Shown: positions 1-10,285, numbered from the stretch's first letter. The stretch: DNA of 22,500 bases from Bigelowiella natans CCMP2755 (GCA_000320545.1 ADNK01001022.1:1-22500), one strand, 5' to 3'. Notes: generated by a model from the sequence alone, not told the origin. Numbers and translations are program-made.

Positions 1-52
1 GAAAAGCAAATGGGTTTGGGTGGTTAATTTCCAAAAAAATGCATAACAAATT

Positions 53-100
53 CCCCCCCCCCCCCCCCCCCCCCCCTCTCTCTCTCGTGTGTGTGTGTGT
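53..100. repeat. C-run followed by (TC)n and (GT)n
   Basis: A run of about 24 C, a short TC repeat and a GT repeat lie directly downstream (on the minus strand) of the splice donor of the last PPR exon in the window. On the coding strand the intron therefore starts with GTACAC and continues as CA, GA and G tracts. The intron runs off the left edge of the window. Confidence 0.85.
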
Positions 101-102
101 AC

Positions 103-809
103 CTTGATCTCATACTCATCAAATATCTCCATCGCATCTAGCCATCTATTAGCTAGAGCTAATCCCTGTCAAGAAGAAGAAGAAGAAGACGAAAAAGAAG
201 AAGATGATGATGAGGATCATAATGACGATTACAAAAATTGTGTTTAATGTTTGCATTCTTACCTTTAGCACGGACGATATTGTGAGTGCATTGGGTTCGA
301 TTCCACGAAGGAGCATGCTGATAGGAATGCACACAATGTGTGTGTGTGTGTGTGTGTGTGTGAGCGTGTACATGCTGTATATCGACATATTTACGAGTAT
401 CTAGGTGAGTATTATACGTATCATCATCCGGTTTTTCAATGTCCCCATCTCATTTTCCCTCCTCTCTTTATTTGTCCATCCATCCATCCTCCCCCTCCTC
501 ATCATTATCATTATAATCAATTTCATAGCGGCACATGAGAGCAAATTATAGCAGTATCTACACATTAAAAACGGTGGGGTAGTATGCGAAATATTGATTG
601 ATTGATTGGTTGGTTGACTGGTACCGTCGATATGATTCAAGAGCATCCATCCATCGCCCATGCGTGCCTTTAAACACAATGAAAAAGACAAAGAGAGAAA
701 GAGAAAAGTGAGAAAGATCTTTTTACAGCATAGAAATTCATACCATACGCTTCAACCCCCATAGTTGTCATCACTTATTTTCTTCCGATGTAAGTTGATA
801 GTATTTGCA

Positions 810-842
<33 letters not shown>

Positions 843-1089
843 TGGCTGAGTGAGAAGGAGGAGGAGGAGGAGGAGGAGATACATCGCCGTTGTCATCGTT
901 CTAGTGCTGCCGTATATTCATTTTATACTAGTCAAAATCTTACTTTGAATGGAGATTATTTGCGAATAGACGACAGTGTTCAATGCAAGGTTTGGATCCT
1001 GAGTGTTTACAACATCACATACATCACACCGCACACCACGTTAAGGTTAAGCAACCTCCTCCATGTCCCTCAAAAACTACTACTGCTAT

Positions 1090-1122
<33 letters not shown>

Positions 1123-3038
1123 AGTAGCATACTAATGAGGGATGATCTACCGAGTCCATTTTGTTGAAGTATTCTGTGGCCTTCCGCCAGTTTCGCTTGT
1201 TTGCTTGTATCATCAAGCTATAACTCACCTGATTGACTCAAGTTATCTGCTGTGTGTGCTTATGAAACGACAGGCACTAGTTTGCTTGATTATGGACACC
1301 AGCAGCGCTCCTTCATCTCTCATCATACCAATCCCTATATTAATAAGCACTACTACTACACTACTACTACTACTACTACTACTACTACCTCATTGGGTGT
1401 AGTCACAGAAGTTGTTGATCCCAACTTACTGGTTTCATTTGCGGAAAGAAATTTCTGAAATATTCTGGGGGGGGGGGGGGGGATGGATGAAGAATGATAT
1501 ATGAGAGGGGATGAAGTGCCAATATTGAATGAAATATATTTTAGATTTTATATGTAGAATAACGACAAGGTGATTCCCACCATCATTGATTACTATACTC
1601 TTCAAAGACAGCGTATACATCTACTACTACTACTACTACCTCTCCGCTTGATTTGGTAGGTTTGCCCTGCCTAAAGCTCTAATAAGTGTGTTGTATGTAT
1701 AGATGTCAGGCCGGAGCTACGCGCGAAGCATATCGTTGAAAATCTCCAAACTTCGTTTCCAACGTTTCTCCTACATTTCCAATTATGTTGAATATGAACA
1801 CCGTTAGTAAATATGGTACAACCAAAAGTTGTCGATCGCTCATCTGAGCAAGAAGCGAAAGAGAAATTGTGCATGGACGCTCGAGAAATGATGAGAAAGT
1901 TGGAAGAAGAACGAGAACATTTTGGGTTGTGATAAGCATGATAACCATTGCATTGATTCCCTACCGCAGCAGCTTGTTTGAGCAGCATATTGTATCTCGC
2001 AACGACAGGTTCTGATAATGGGGGTCTTCCTACTGAGGAGAAAGAATTACGTGGTTTCCCACCTCTACCAGATGAACCTTTCCCCCTCCTCCTTGGAGGC
2101 TGTTCAAGGTTACGCGCTGACGACTGCTGGGTGCTATTGGTGAAGCTCCTCGCGAGACGTTCCCCCTCCTCCTCCTTGTTGTTGTTGACGTTTTTAGAGG
2201 TGATTTTAGGTGTTGTATTTCCTCTGTATGACGACGACAACGACAACGATGACATCGGTGTGCCTGCTGAAGGAGGGGGGTTTGTAGAGGGCACATGTGT
2301 CGATGCTGTGGTGGTTTTTGAGCCTACGCTTAAGGAGGCCGTCTCAACGTCATCTCCCTCGATTAGGCTCTTCCCCCCCTTTTCTTGAGAAAATTTACCA
2401 CGCAAGTCAGGTTCGGTAGGTAGCACCGACTGCTCGTTTTCGGGCATTTCTCCCACCTTCTTCGTCCCCAAGCCTTCTTGATGGCCGTCTTCACCGGGAG
2501 AGGAGGAGAAAGAAGAAGACGAAGAAGAAGAAGAAGAAGCTATTCTTGAATTGAAGCATCTTGTTCTTGAAAAGGAGCGAGTCTCGGAGCAAAATCTTCT
2601 CGTACTGGCGCTCCTGGCGGAATTCGTTGACTTCGATCCTCTTCCATGATAACCATCATCATCTTTGGTCACGGCGCGCATCCTCCAGGGCGACATCGAT
2701 GATGACGGTCCCTCAAAAGATGGGATTTGGGAAAAAGAGAAGCTGGCACTTCTTGGCACGGAATAAAGATGGAATCCTCGCGCATGATGCGGTCGCTGCC
2801 GATGCACCGTTCCCATGTGTTGTTCTAGCTTTACAACCTGGCCATGCCATGTATGTCTACCTCTAGCTGATGATGGTGTTGAAAGAGGAGTACCAGCCGG
2901 AAATAAAGCTGATTTTTTCGGTTGGCTTCGCGAAACTGAGCCAGAAAGAACCAGCGTTACAAGTATTGTCCAGATCGCGTTCCGTGCCACCCAACCCCAT
3001 TTTCTAGCCTCCGCCCGGCCCCTCCCCACCATGCCCAT
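103..3038 (-). CDS. Pentatricopeptide-repeat (PPR) protein with N-terminal presequence; 3' end outside window
   Basis: PPR proteins are helical-repeat RNA-binding proteins that act mainly in organelles. Exons, 5' to 3': 3038-1965, 1770-1640, 1454-1430, 998-944, 667-625, 317-263, 165-103. All have GT-AG borders with matching phases (482 codons in the window), and the gene continues leftward. The start is an ATG followed by a basic stretch and a hydrophobic segment (about residues 21-36, IWTILVTLVLSG), then about 290 Ser/Pro/Arg-rich residues that look like a bipartite plastid presequence plus linker. PPR motifs begin near residue 343. Diagnostic pieces are RYNMLLKQAAA, WKRSLEIFNDML, RPDIYTYNTLIRALGRAN, VVYSQIISIQ, HGRWMDALESYRRMLLRG and NRWLDAMEIFDEY. 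Two motifs measure 35 residues across introns. Oddities: an in-frame TAG in the first motif (1717-1719), and rival open frames between about 2470 and 2830, so the long first exon may hide introns. PPR identity is firm; plastid targeting is inferred. Confidence 0.82.
337..362. repeat. (TG)n microsatellite in PPR intron
   Basis: TG dinucleotide repeat inside the PPR intron 318-624, about 20 bp from the acceptor of the exon at 317-263. On the coding strand it is a CA repeat. Confidence 0.9.
810..880. repeat. (TAG)n then (GGA)n microsatellites in PPR intron
   Basis: About nine TAG units followed by about eight GGA units, both inside the PPR intron 668-943. On the coding strand they read CTA and TCC. 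Confidence 0.9.
1091..1122. repeat. (CTA)n microsatellite in PPR intron
   Basis: Trinucleotide array inside the 431-bp PPR intron 999-1429. On the coding strand of the PPR gene it reads TAG/GTA. Confidence 0.9.
1349..1388. repeat. (CTA)n microsatellite near PPR splice donor
   Basis: Second CTA array in the same intron, ending about 40 bp from the GTAAGT donor of the exon 1454-1430. It contributes many GTAG tetramers to the coding strand. Confidence 0.9.
1467..1482. repeat. G run (C run on the coding strand) upstream of a PPR acceptor
   Basis: About 16 G on the plus strand. On the coding (minus) strand this is a pure C tract 13-28 bp upstream of the acceptor at 1455, where it can serve as the polypyrimidine tract. 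Confidence 0.85.
1620..1639. repeat. (CTA)n microsatellite forming a 5' splice site
   Basis: The array ends exactly at the 3' edge of PPR exon 1770-1640. On the coding strand the intron begins GTAGTAGTAG, so the first repeat unit is the splice donor itself. Confidence 0.8.
1717..1719 (-). other. In-frame UAG codon inside a PPR motif
   Basis: Reading exon 1770-1640 in the PPR frame gives the motif helix ending NDMLRA, then TAG, then LRPDIYTYNTL. Counting the TAG as one residue makes the motif from VARYN to RPD exactly 35 positions long, so the frame is right on both sides. The stop sits where PPR proteins usually have Gly, Glu or a similar residue. TAG ends the MINDY-4-like and SET genes here, so it is a normal stop in this genome. 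Confidence 0.75.
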
Positions 3039-3222
3039 CGAATTGGGCTGGGGCCGGGTGGACCCTATGGTCCTTTCTGTATTAGATGGGCCCAGAAGAG
3101 GCGGAAATGTTTCTCCCCGCGTCGGGGGAGAGTGAAAGAAAGGGAGGGGAGGGGGGGGGTGCTTGAAGGCTGAGCTCTCCTCTTACTCTGCACTACCGAG
3201 AAGGAAAAAGGCAGTTCCCAGC
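3039..3222. promoter_or_regulatory. Divergent spacer between PPR gene and basic membrane-protein gene
   Basis: About 184 bp separates the PPR ATG (minus) from the proposed ATG of the plus-strand gene, so both promoters should lie here or in unmapped 5' UTRs. It has GC-rich sequence and a G run at about 3150-3159. I see no clear TATA box and no CTAG island. Confidence 0.4.
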
Positions 3223-4513
3223 ATGTACAACAACAATAACAACACTTTCTTTTCGACCGTCGATGTACCTATATATCTCGATATTATTCCTACAGAAAAA
3301 TATCGTAGAATCATATCACAACCGTTGGCTCATTTTCGTTCGACTAAGGACCTCCCTTTATGTTATTCTGTTCTTTTCTTGGTTAAATGCAGGTTATTAT
3401 TGGTCTAAATCAAGACTACTATCTTGCTCAGTTGAACGTCTGCGCCTTCACCACCTCCACCAGAGTCACGTTCTGCCATGCGGCGTTAATTTGAATGCAC
3501 GCTATAGAACAGCAGCTGTCTCTGGCCATCGAGATCAAATACAGACTTCTAAGAGGGAGAAAGGACGTCAAACAGCGTTTCCTTTCCTTGTGCTAGCACT
3601 GATACTCTGCTCTATTGATTGTTGGAACAATGAGATAAGACTGGAAATCCATGAAACATGACCAACGCCGTCCGAAGAATCTTGCTGCTGATGACACATC
3701 AAGGATTTGCCGCACTAGATTTCTTATCGGGCTGATTCTAATTTTTGTCGGATTCGGCGGGGCTGGGGGATGTTTTTTCTTCGTTAATGCTGTGCTGTGG
3801 ATGTGGCGACCACGGCGGCTGAGTGGGACGCAGAGCCAGTACCAACGGAAGAGGAAGGCAAGGGCCAAAAATAAGAAAATGCATAGGAAATTGAAAATGA
3901 GGTATTTTACACTCAAACTTCGTAGAGAAGACATCTTATGGCCGTACTCCTCCTCCTCCTCCTCCTCCTCTCAAATGACAGAAACGTATATATGGTGAAA
4001 TCTGTTCAAGAAATTCGAGAGGAAATGCGAACAGGAAAGGTGATCCAATTACTTTTTAGTCGATGATAATGCTGGAACCTATCGAAAATTGATTCAGTAG
4101 TCTTAGGTGGAAACAAGATGGGATACCAAGCGTTTCCAAAAACTCGATCCCTATAACAGCCAGAAGCCATATTGTATTACATGTGCGAAACAATATCTGA
4201 CTCCTCTCGACTACGAAAGCCACTTGGTCCAAAAATTTCATGATGTGCAAAAATATTGTATTCTGAGTCTTTAATTTGCAGAGAGGGAAGCCGCATAAGA
4301 AACGGCTTAAGCGCATTAAATACGAAGAAGATCTTGACCGAAGTACGAAACAATTTTTGTTTCATCCTCTTATTTCTTACCAAATTATCACAATGATAGA
4401 CACTGCGGAAAGGCTTAAAAGATTCACTGATTCAATAGGGTTCACTTTGAAAGTAATATTTCAGCCTTCTGTGTGCTTACTTTATCTAGGAAAAAGTGTT
4501 TGTGAAGTCCTAA
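3223..4513 (+). CDS. Unrecognised basic protein with one transmembrane segment
   Basis: Family not recognised. Proposed exons: 3223-3264, 3393-3464, 3513-3576, 3640-3943, 3982-4039, 4282-4452, 4490-4513 (244 residues, TAA stop). All junctions are GT/AG and the phases agree. The best acceptors are at 3392 (long pyrimidine tract then TGCAG) and 4281 (TTTGCAG). Exon pieces that look coding include IIGLNQDYYLAQLN, LSLAIEIKYRLLRGRKDVKQ, KSVQEIREEMRTGK and DTAERLKRFTDSIGFTLK. The middle has one hydrophobic segment (IGLILIFVGFGGAGGCFFFVNAVLWMW) followed by a strongly basic region. Introns 3944-3981 and 4453-4489 would be only 38 and 37 bp. If they are not spliced, the frame ends at 3998 or at 4548 instead. 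It is divergent from the PPR gene and convergent with the methyltransferase. I am fairly sure a plus-strand gene exists but less sure of each exon edge and of the start. Confidence 0.5.
3948..3970. repeat. (TCC)n microsatellite at a splice junction
   Basis: About eight TCC units. Read through, they encode a serine run and the frame stops at 3998. Read as part of a 38-bp intron (GTACTCC...GACAG), they form its pyrimidine tract and the frame continues to the next exon. Confidence 0.8.
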
Positions 4514-5518
4514 GCATAATTTTATCCAGCATCCGAACGGCACGATAACAAAGTATTCACCACGTGTGGCATCTCCAACAGCTCTTTCAGCCCTTCCCTC
4601 ACCCGCGCTCTCACTTGAGGCACACAGAAATAGCATGGAAAATGATGGCACGGATATGTTCTCTGTGTAAAATTGACTATCTGCGACGGAATTGATGGAT
4701 TGGAACCAACAATGTGTCGATGAACTAGGTCTTGGGAATGCAACAAATCTGTCTAGCAATGGCATATGCACACATGATTACACAATAGCTATCTGCTACA
4801 CATCTAGACATCCTAGCATCGACAATATCTAGATATGCATGGTGTACGAGATCAATCTTGCATGCACTGCTTGTCATCTGCTAGCAACAAACAGCAACGG
4901 CATCTGGTTGCTGGATACTGCATGCATTATGAGCTACAGATGCCGTGATAGAACCAGTTTCTTTTTTACTTGTTGTGCATATATGAACTGCATGGCTGCT
5001 GCGTCTTTCGCATTACATGCTACATATTACTCAATACGATTGCTCTTGAGAGCTACACTACAGTGCCACACACTCAGCTGGCTCGCCTAAGCAAAGCCAG
5101 CCGCATTGATGCTTTGCATAGCTACATTAGGATGACCATCATTGAAAAGATTTAATCACTTCATTCATCCGTATAATGAAATACCACTACAATGCTAGAA
5201 TGGCTATAACTCGCCGCAGGTTGCTATGCTACTATGGCTATGGTTGCTCCAAAACAAGCTAAGTTTATAGTCATGACGATGAGCAGCCTGCATGTCCAAT
5301 ATTTTGTGCACTACTGGTACAACTGGTACAATGTGCGTTGCAATAACTAGATGATAATCGACGCTACATATACTTATTACATAGCTTCGACTTTATGAGT
5401 GCATGTACTAGGATATAGCATAGAGAGTTGGTATGCGCATCGTTGACACACGGACTTGACAAGTAGATGGAAATATGATGGAAATAACACGCAAGAAAGG
5501 GTTTCACACGGATAAATC
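4514..5518. other. Convergent spacer with mild CTAG enrichment
   Basis: No convincing gene on either strand; the short open frames here lack family motifs or consistent codon use. About eight CTAG tetramers occur between 4752 and 5412, several in words such as TCTAGA and GCTAGC, with TGCATGC-like words around them. This is the weakest of the three CTAG islands. It lies between the 3' ends of the membrane-protein gene and the methyltransferase gene. Confidence 0.55.
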
Positions 5519-7127
5519 TTAAGACAATTTCGTGCCTTCAACATTTATGCGCTCTGCTAAACCTGCTATATGCGGACCAATAACACCTAGAGGCTTGAAA
5601 TTGTACCTCGTCGATGAGAGAACTTGAAACCCGGAAGACATGATGTAAGATTCAGTCTCTCTCGTCAGATGGCATCCGTCGGCAAGCAGCTACGATGCTT
5701 CAAGTAAGTTGTATGATCATGTGATGGTATTTAGGTGTTGTCAGAGACCTGCTGAGCTGGTTCAAGGAATCTCTGTTGCAGTCTTAACAAATTATTGTCT
5801 GGTGATCGGACATGTTCCCAGTAGAAAAAGATACCACCAGGCTTCAGCACCCTACAGGCTTCTTTGAGCGCAACATTGGGATTCGGAACCTAACCACTTT
5901 TCATTAGATTTTTGCTTGAACCTTTTAACTGCTAGAGTGAATCTCACTGACCGAACAAAGGACAAGGGTTGAAACGATTGCATCGAAAGAATCATCTGAT
6001 TAAAGATAAAATTGAATTATAATAATGAGGAATGGCAATTTACATACCTGGAAATGGTAATTTTCCGACGTCTCCCAACACGAAGTGAAATGGAACCCCA
6101 GATATCTGAACATAGTCAGCAGCAGTCAATTTGAGCGGGAGATAAGTATCTGAATTATCACTCATAATCTTGCTTCTTACCCTAGCATTCTTCTCTGCAA
6201 AATCCTCCATGTAAGGATTTGCATCAATTCCAGTGACTTCCAATTCTAATCCACTTTGAGAATACTACGATGTTGAAACTTAAAAATGTTGAATTCAGCA
6301 AGGTGCATAAAATACCTCCATCATATTAGGCCCAGAACCTACTCCGATTTCCAAAATTTTGAGTTGATTTGTATTTGTACTCCGCCTTGAGCGAAGGGAG
6401 GAGAAGAATTTAGAAAATTCACCGTGTCGGTCCTGAGAGAGGGGTGGAGAAGAGAGAGGAGTGACAGGTACCACACCACAAACACACACACATATATATA
6501 TATATATATTTATTTATTTATATATATATTTGCAGTAAGGCACAGATGTATGATGTCTGGATTGTACCATCCCCACAACTTCGTAATAGTGGCCCATTCC
6601 GTTCGCCATGCCGAGGGCAAAGAGTTTCCTTTCAACCAAAAATTAAATGCTCATGAGAAAGGGCGCTGAGTATGATGAGATGGCGTCTATAAATATCTAT
6701 TCCATACTTTGAGATTGGAGCATCATCTTCACAACTTCGTACATACCTTTAGATTAGCACGGCAAAAATAAGTCACAGAGATAAAAATGTCACTCATCTG
6801 TCACTTTGGAATTGTAAGTCCACTGGAAGCTGCAATCGACGCCAAAAAGTGTCTCCTTTTCTGAACATTGCACATTTCCCGTCCATTTTCTTCGCTGTGC
6901 ACGATTTGTAGTTTAGAGTTCATTCCAGCTCTACCGCTTGGAAGAGATGTATAGGGCAATGCAGCTCTTTGTAGTCTCTGCATGCGGTGGTAATTTTGAG
7001 ACCCACTCCGCCCTCGAGAATTCCCAAGCTTCGTCTTTGTTAACAACGTTGTTTCAAGGGGCGTAAAGGTGGTTCTCACAGCCCCAAGAGAGCATCCCAA
7101 AACTACTAGTAGCGAGGCAGTCGTCAT
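5519..7127 (-). CDS. METTL7-like class I SAM methyltransferase with plastid-type presequence
   Basis: Transfers a methyl group from S-adenosylmethionine; the substrate is unknown. Exons: 7127-6805, 6628-6568, 6432-6316, 6264-6048, 5995-5952, 5889-5749, 5689-5519 (357 residues, TAA stop). All borders are GT-AG with matching phases, and five introns are 51-135 bp. The second exon could start 36 bp further upstream at another in-frame AG. SAM motif I is KILEIGVGSGPN (about residues 153-164), followed by VTGIDANPY, then LPFPDDSFDAIVSTLVLCS and RVLKPGGIFFYWEHV. Downstream, DGCHLTRET matches the METTL7/UbiE-like group. The ATG at 7127 is chosen because the upstream frame has no ATG before a stop. 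It opens a signal-peptide-like segment (LLVVLGCSLGA) followed by a basic Ser/Thr-rich region and KRRHFLASIAASSGL, which resembles a twin-arginine signal. Methyltransferase identity is firm; plastid or lumen targeting is inferred. Confidence 0.88.
6490..6532. repeat. (TA)n / TTTA repeat in methyltransferase intron
   Basis: AT-rich dinucleotide array inside intron 6433-6567 of the methyltransferase gene, next to a short CA repeat at 6481-6489. Confidence 0.9.
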
Positions 7128-7774
7128 GGAAGTTGCCGTCCCAACATCGATGGGAGTCACATTTCTTGTCGACGTGTCGGGCCGGGCATGCTAAAAGAAA
7201 TAATTAGGAAGCAGGAGCAGGAAAGAAAATACAATCATTTTACAGACTGCGACATGGTTTTATTTCCAGTACGTTCCAACAGCTTCCCTATTGCCAAAAA
7301 TAGAGGTAGGGAATTCAGCCTAAAAAAAGGACCTGAGACAAGGACTCTATCATGTCTCTTCGCTCTATTCGAGTGAAAATATTCAGACTACCTGACTACC
7401 ACCTGGGTAAAATATTTTATCGGTGTAAGATTGCCCCTCATTTTTAACTATTCATTGACGATACGATACCAGTGCAGAACGAAGGAAAATACACGGAGAA
7501 AAGAGTAGGTGCCTGCACGTACTGGGATGGATCTTTCTCGGTGATATCAGCACACTCACTGTGCCTTTCCACCGCAGAAGACAGTCCTTCCCTTTCAACG
7601 AAGAAGAAGAAGAGAAGAAGCGGAGGGGATAAGGATAGGAGGAGGAGGAGCAAGGCCATCAAAGCACGGAGAACCCGATAAGAAGCAGTAGGGCTTCCTT
7701 CATTTTCGGCTACCAATCGTGTCTCAAAACGTGTAAGTCAGGACAAGAACAGGGAAACGATTACAAATAGAAAG
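7128..7774. other. Divergent spacer and unresolved 5' part of the next plus-strand gene
   Basis: Contains the shared upstream region of the methyltransferase (minus) and the gene at 7775-8440 (plus). Two plus-strand open stretches may be 5' exons: one from the ATG at 7188 (starts MLKEIIRKQEQERKYN) and one from about 7449 to 7681 with a Lys/Arg-rich end (KKKKRRSGGDKDRRRRSK). A strong donor-like GTAAGT lies at 7733. I could not join these in a single consistent frame to 7775. An overlapping minus-strand frame (7657-7444) starts with a Leu/Phe run that is simply the antisense of the purine repeat. Confidence 0.4.
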
Positions 7775-8440
7775 ATGATGGAAGCAACACACTTCGGCTT
7801 TTTGAATAGCCGATTAGAAGCGAAGGTAGCGAGGTGGAAACGTCGGGCTTTACAAAATGTTTCACCTTCTAGAAGGCCAAATACACAAGATTATCATCCT
7901 AAGAAATACGCAGAGAATCGAGGAGGGTTCCAAATTTTCTTAACATCACCAACGGGGTCCCAGAAATGTCTCGTCGGTAGTACATCATCTTCGGCTGAGC
8001 TAGGCCCGAGGAAATCAAGAAAACGGATTCGGGACGATGCGCAAACCGAGTGTAGTTCGGATGACGCGAGCTCCATAAAAACCAAGCTCCCCAATGCAAT
8101 GTAAATCATTCGCATCTTTCTTCAACAACACTCGTACCCTTTTGAATTATCTGAAGTTTTGTAATGTCTTCTTATCAGGCGTTTAGAGATCGCTTTCACG
8201 GAATATGATCAAGATGAGGATAAAAAAACTGAATTACCTCTGAAAGGCAATGTCGGCATATGCCTTCGGAGGCAGCTTGGGACCTTGGATCTTAGCATTC
8301 CAGTATTTTCCCCTGCGCAGCTTCCATCCCCGAGCCTCACCATATTATCAGAACATCCAACGAAGAAGCGGCGTTTTCAGTCGGGCAATGAATACTCAGC
8401 GGCTGAAGAACTTCATGATGATTTTGGCATCAAAGCTTAG
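7775..8440 (+). CDS. Unrecognised basic protein, probably nuclear (3' part; 5' end uncertain)
   Basis: Family not recognised. Two exons are well supported: 7775-8100 and 8179-8440, joined by a 78-bp intron (GTAAAT...TTATCAG). The split codon AT/G restores Met, and the frame continues for 87 codons to TAG. As read the product is 195 residues. It is rich in Ser, Arg and Lys with several nuclear-localisation-like clusters (RWKRRALQNVSPSRR, PRKSRKRIRDD, PTKKRRFQ) and an acidic patch (EYDQDEDKK). No enzyme or membrane motif is visible. The ATG at 7775 may be internal, because possible upstream exons exist at 7188-7732. It is divergent from the methyltransferase and convergent with the MINDY-4-like gene. 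Confidence 0.55.
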
Positions 8441-9923
8441 ATTTATACTATTACAAACAATGAATAAACAGAACCTACAACGAGATCTAAATTTCGTGTA
8501 CTGCAATAGCCATGCTTACTGAGGCATACCACTACGTTAAAGCTTTTACGATTTGCTGTAATTTCTACTTTTTAATTTAATCATAGTCAGCATCTGAACC
8601 TGAAGATGTGTTAGCAATTATCGCAGTGATGGTTTATTGTATTAGATTCGAATTTTTATTAATGCTTAACGCCCTCGCCACACAGAGAGTAATGCTTTGA
8701 TAGCAGAACAAAGAATGTAACTGGTTTACTAAAGTATCTCCGTTTCATATTGCTATGCTATAATCCTTCTTAGCGTCATTTTATCTACACGACGGTGCAT
8801 TATTTTGTCCTGCAGTTTTCATCTTATTTTTCCCCATTACTGTTATATTTATAGTGATAATGTACAGCCGAAATAATATGTTCTGGACGGACCATATATC
8901 AATTCCATGAATTATGTTGTGCATTACACAATTTTGGAAAACATGTAACTCAACAATTTGCTAATTGAATGCTCACCTCTTAATTAAATTAAAAATTTAT
9001 ATTAGCAGTGCTATGTAACTTATTTACCAACTCGTCTAGACGTGCAATTATACGAGCCAAATGTACAATTTGTAGCTTGCAGTAGGATTGTTAAAGATTG
9101 TCGTTCGATCCCGCCGTGCTAGCATGCAGCAGAAGTCAGCATATGTGCACATCTAGACGTACGACATATATACCTTGCTAGATGGACAACGTGCTAGCGT
9201 GTCATTGGCGAAGCCTTGCTATCATTGTCGCTGCAATGCTAGAATGTCTATGGAACATGCTAGCATGGGATGCTAGCTAGAGCGATACATGCCGTATCCT
9301 AGCACCCTTTCTAGCTTTGTCACCCGCCATTGCTAGATTGATCTAGCTAGCTAGTGATGTCTAGCTAGCTAGAGCGTAGCAGCATTGCTTTAAGTAATGA
9401 TTACTAGATTACTCAAGTAGGCCTGCTGTCATCAATTGCTAGATTGCAAGCATCGCAAGTTGACAACAATCATCAGAATTCAAACGGACGCAGAACTGCG
9501 TGTTGACACTTGGTGACATCAGCACAGTCCCGCGCACAAAAGCTAAGCAGCTAGCGCTACCCCCAGCCCCCCAAAATGGTAGCGGACACAACGCTCATTT
9601 ACTTGTAAATCATTTGTTCGCATCGGCTCTACTTCGAGTTCTTCAAATCATAATTGCATGTCGAGCCAGCGAGTGATCTGTCACGCTCCCCTGATGGCAT
9701 ACTAGCACAGGCTAGCAGGCTAGCAGCTAGAGCAGGCCCACATCTAGGCATCAATCAAATAATGATGCGATCTAGCGATGCACGTTTTTACGTAGTACTA
9801 ATGAGCAACAAGAACTTGCAGGATTCTATGGTGCGCAAATCTTTTTTGACTGATTGATTTCCAGCAATTCATTGCCACCCTACGCTGATGGAGCAGAGTT
9901 TATAATGCAATTAGCATGCACAG
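8441..9923. other. Convergent spacer: AT-rich 3' region then CTAG island
   Basis: 8441-9040 is AT-rich and shows no gene, and probably includes the 3' UTR of the upstream gene. 9040-9780 is the CTAG island described separately. 9781-9923 adjoins the stop codon of the MINDY-4-like gene. Short open frames on the plus strand (for example 9654-9857) have no recognisable motif and arise within the island. Confidence 0.6.
9040..9780. repeat. CTAG-rich island in a convergent spacer
   Basis: By hand I count about 27 CTAG tetramers in roughly 720 bp, against about three expected by chance. Many are in GCTAGC palindromes or tandem CTAGCTAGCTAG runs (9340-9372), with recurring words such as TCTAGACGTGC and TGCTAGATG. 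The pattern is not a clean tandem repeat and no open frame runs through it. Confidence 0.8.
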
Positions 9924-10209
9924 CTACAGCAAAGGCTCTACTCCGTTCCAATCAATTTCAGCTCCAGGCCATTTCGTCCGTATCACCTTTAAAGCAAAAG
10001 AGGACAAAGACATCATCATACGTTGCCTGTGATGATATATGGCTGTGTCTCGATGTTATATCAGCTATATCCTGATGCATGTAAGTTACGATACCCTATT
10101 GAGCGGAGGCACTAGATCATCTTCATTGTCTTCTGGGACATTTGCATTACCTGCTTGTTGTCCAAATGGTAAAGTAAATACGTTCAAAACCAACCCAAAG
10201 TTTGTGCGC

Positions 10210-10285
<76 letters not shown>

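Noticed and set aside
286-312. tRNA T-arm-like string GGTTCGATTCC
   Set aside because: It lies inside the PPR exon reading LLRGIEPNALTISS, and no acceptor, D or anticodon stems surround it.
1978-2388. 136-codon plus-strand open frame
   Set aside because: It is antisense to the PPR exon 3038-1965, whose frame leads into definite PPR motifs, and has no start context or motif of its own.
7444-7657. Minus-strand frame starting with a Leu/Phe run, resembling a signal peptide
   Set aside because: The hydrophobic run is the antisense of a GAA/GGA purine repeat, and the plus strand reads a more typical basic exon here.
9090-9120. Possible tRNA T-arm (GTTCGATCCC) in the spacer
   Set aside because: The flanking bases do not pair into a stem and no cloverleaf can be drawn.
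9040-9780. CTAG island as a centromere, telomere or transposon end
   Set aside because: No terminal inverted repeats, target-site duplications, telomere-like units or regular satellite period are visible; kept only as an unexplained island.
9654-10075. Two plus-strand open frames of about 70 codons
   Set aside because: They lie in the CTAG island and antisense to the last MINDY-4-like exon, and show no motif.
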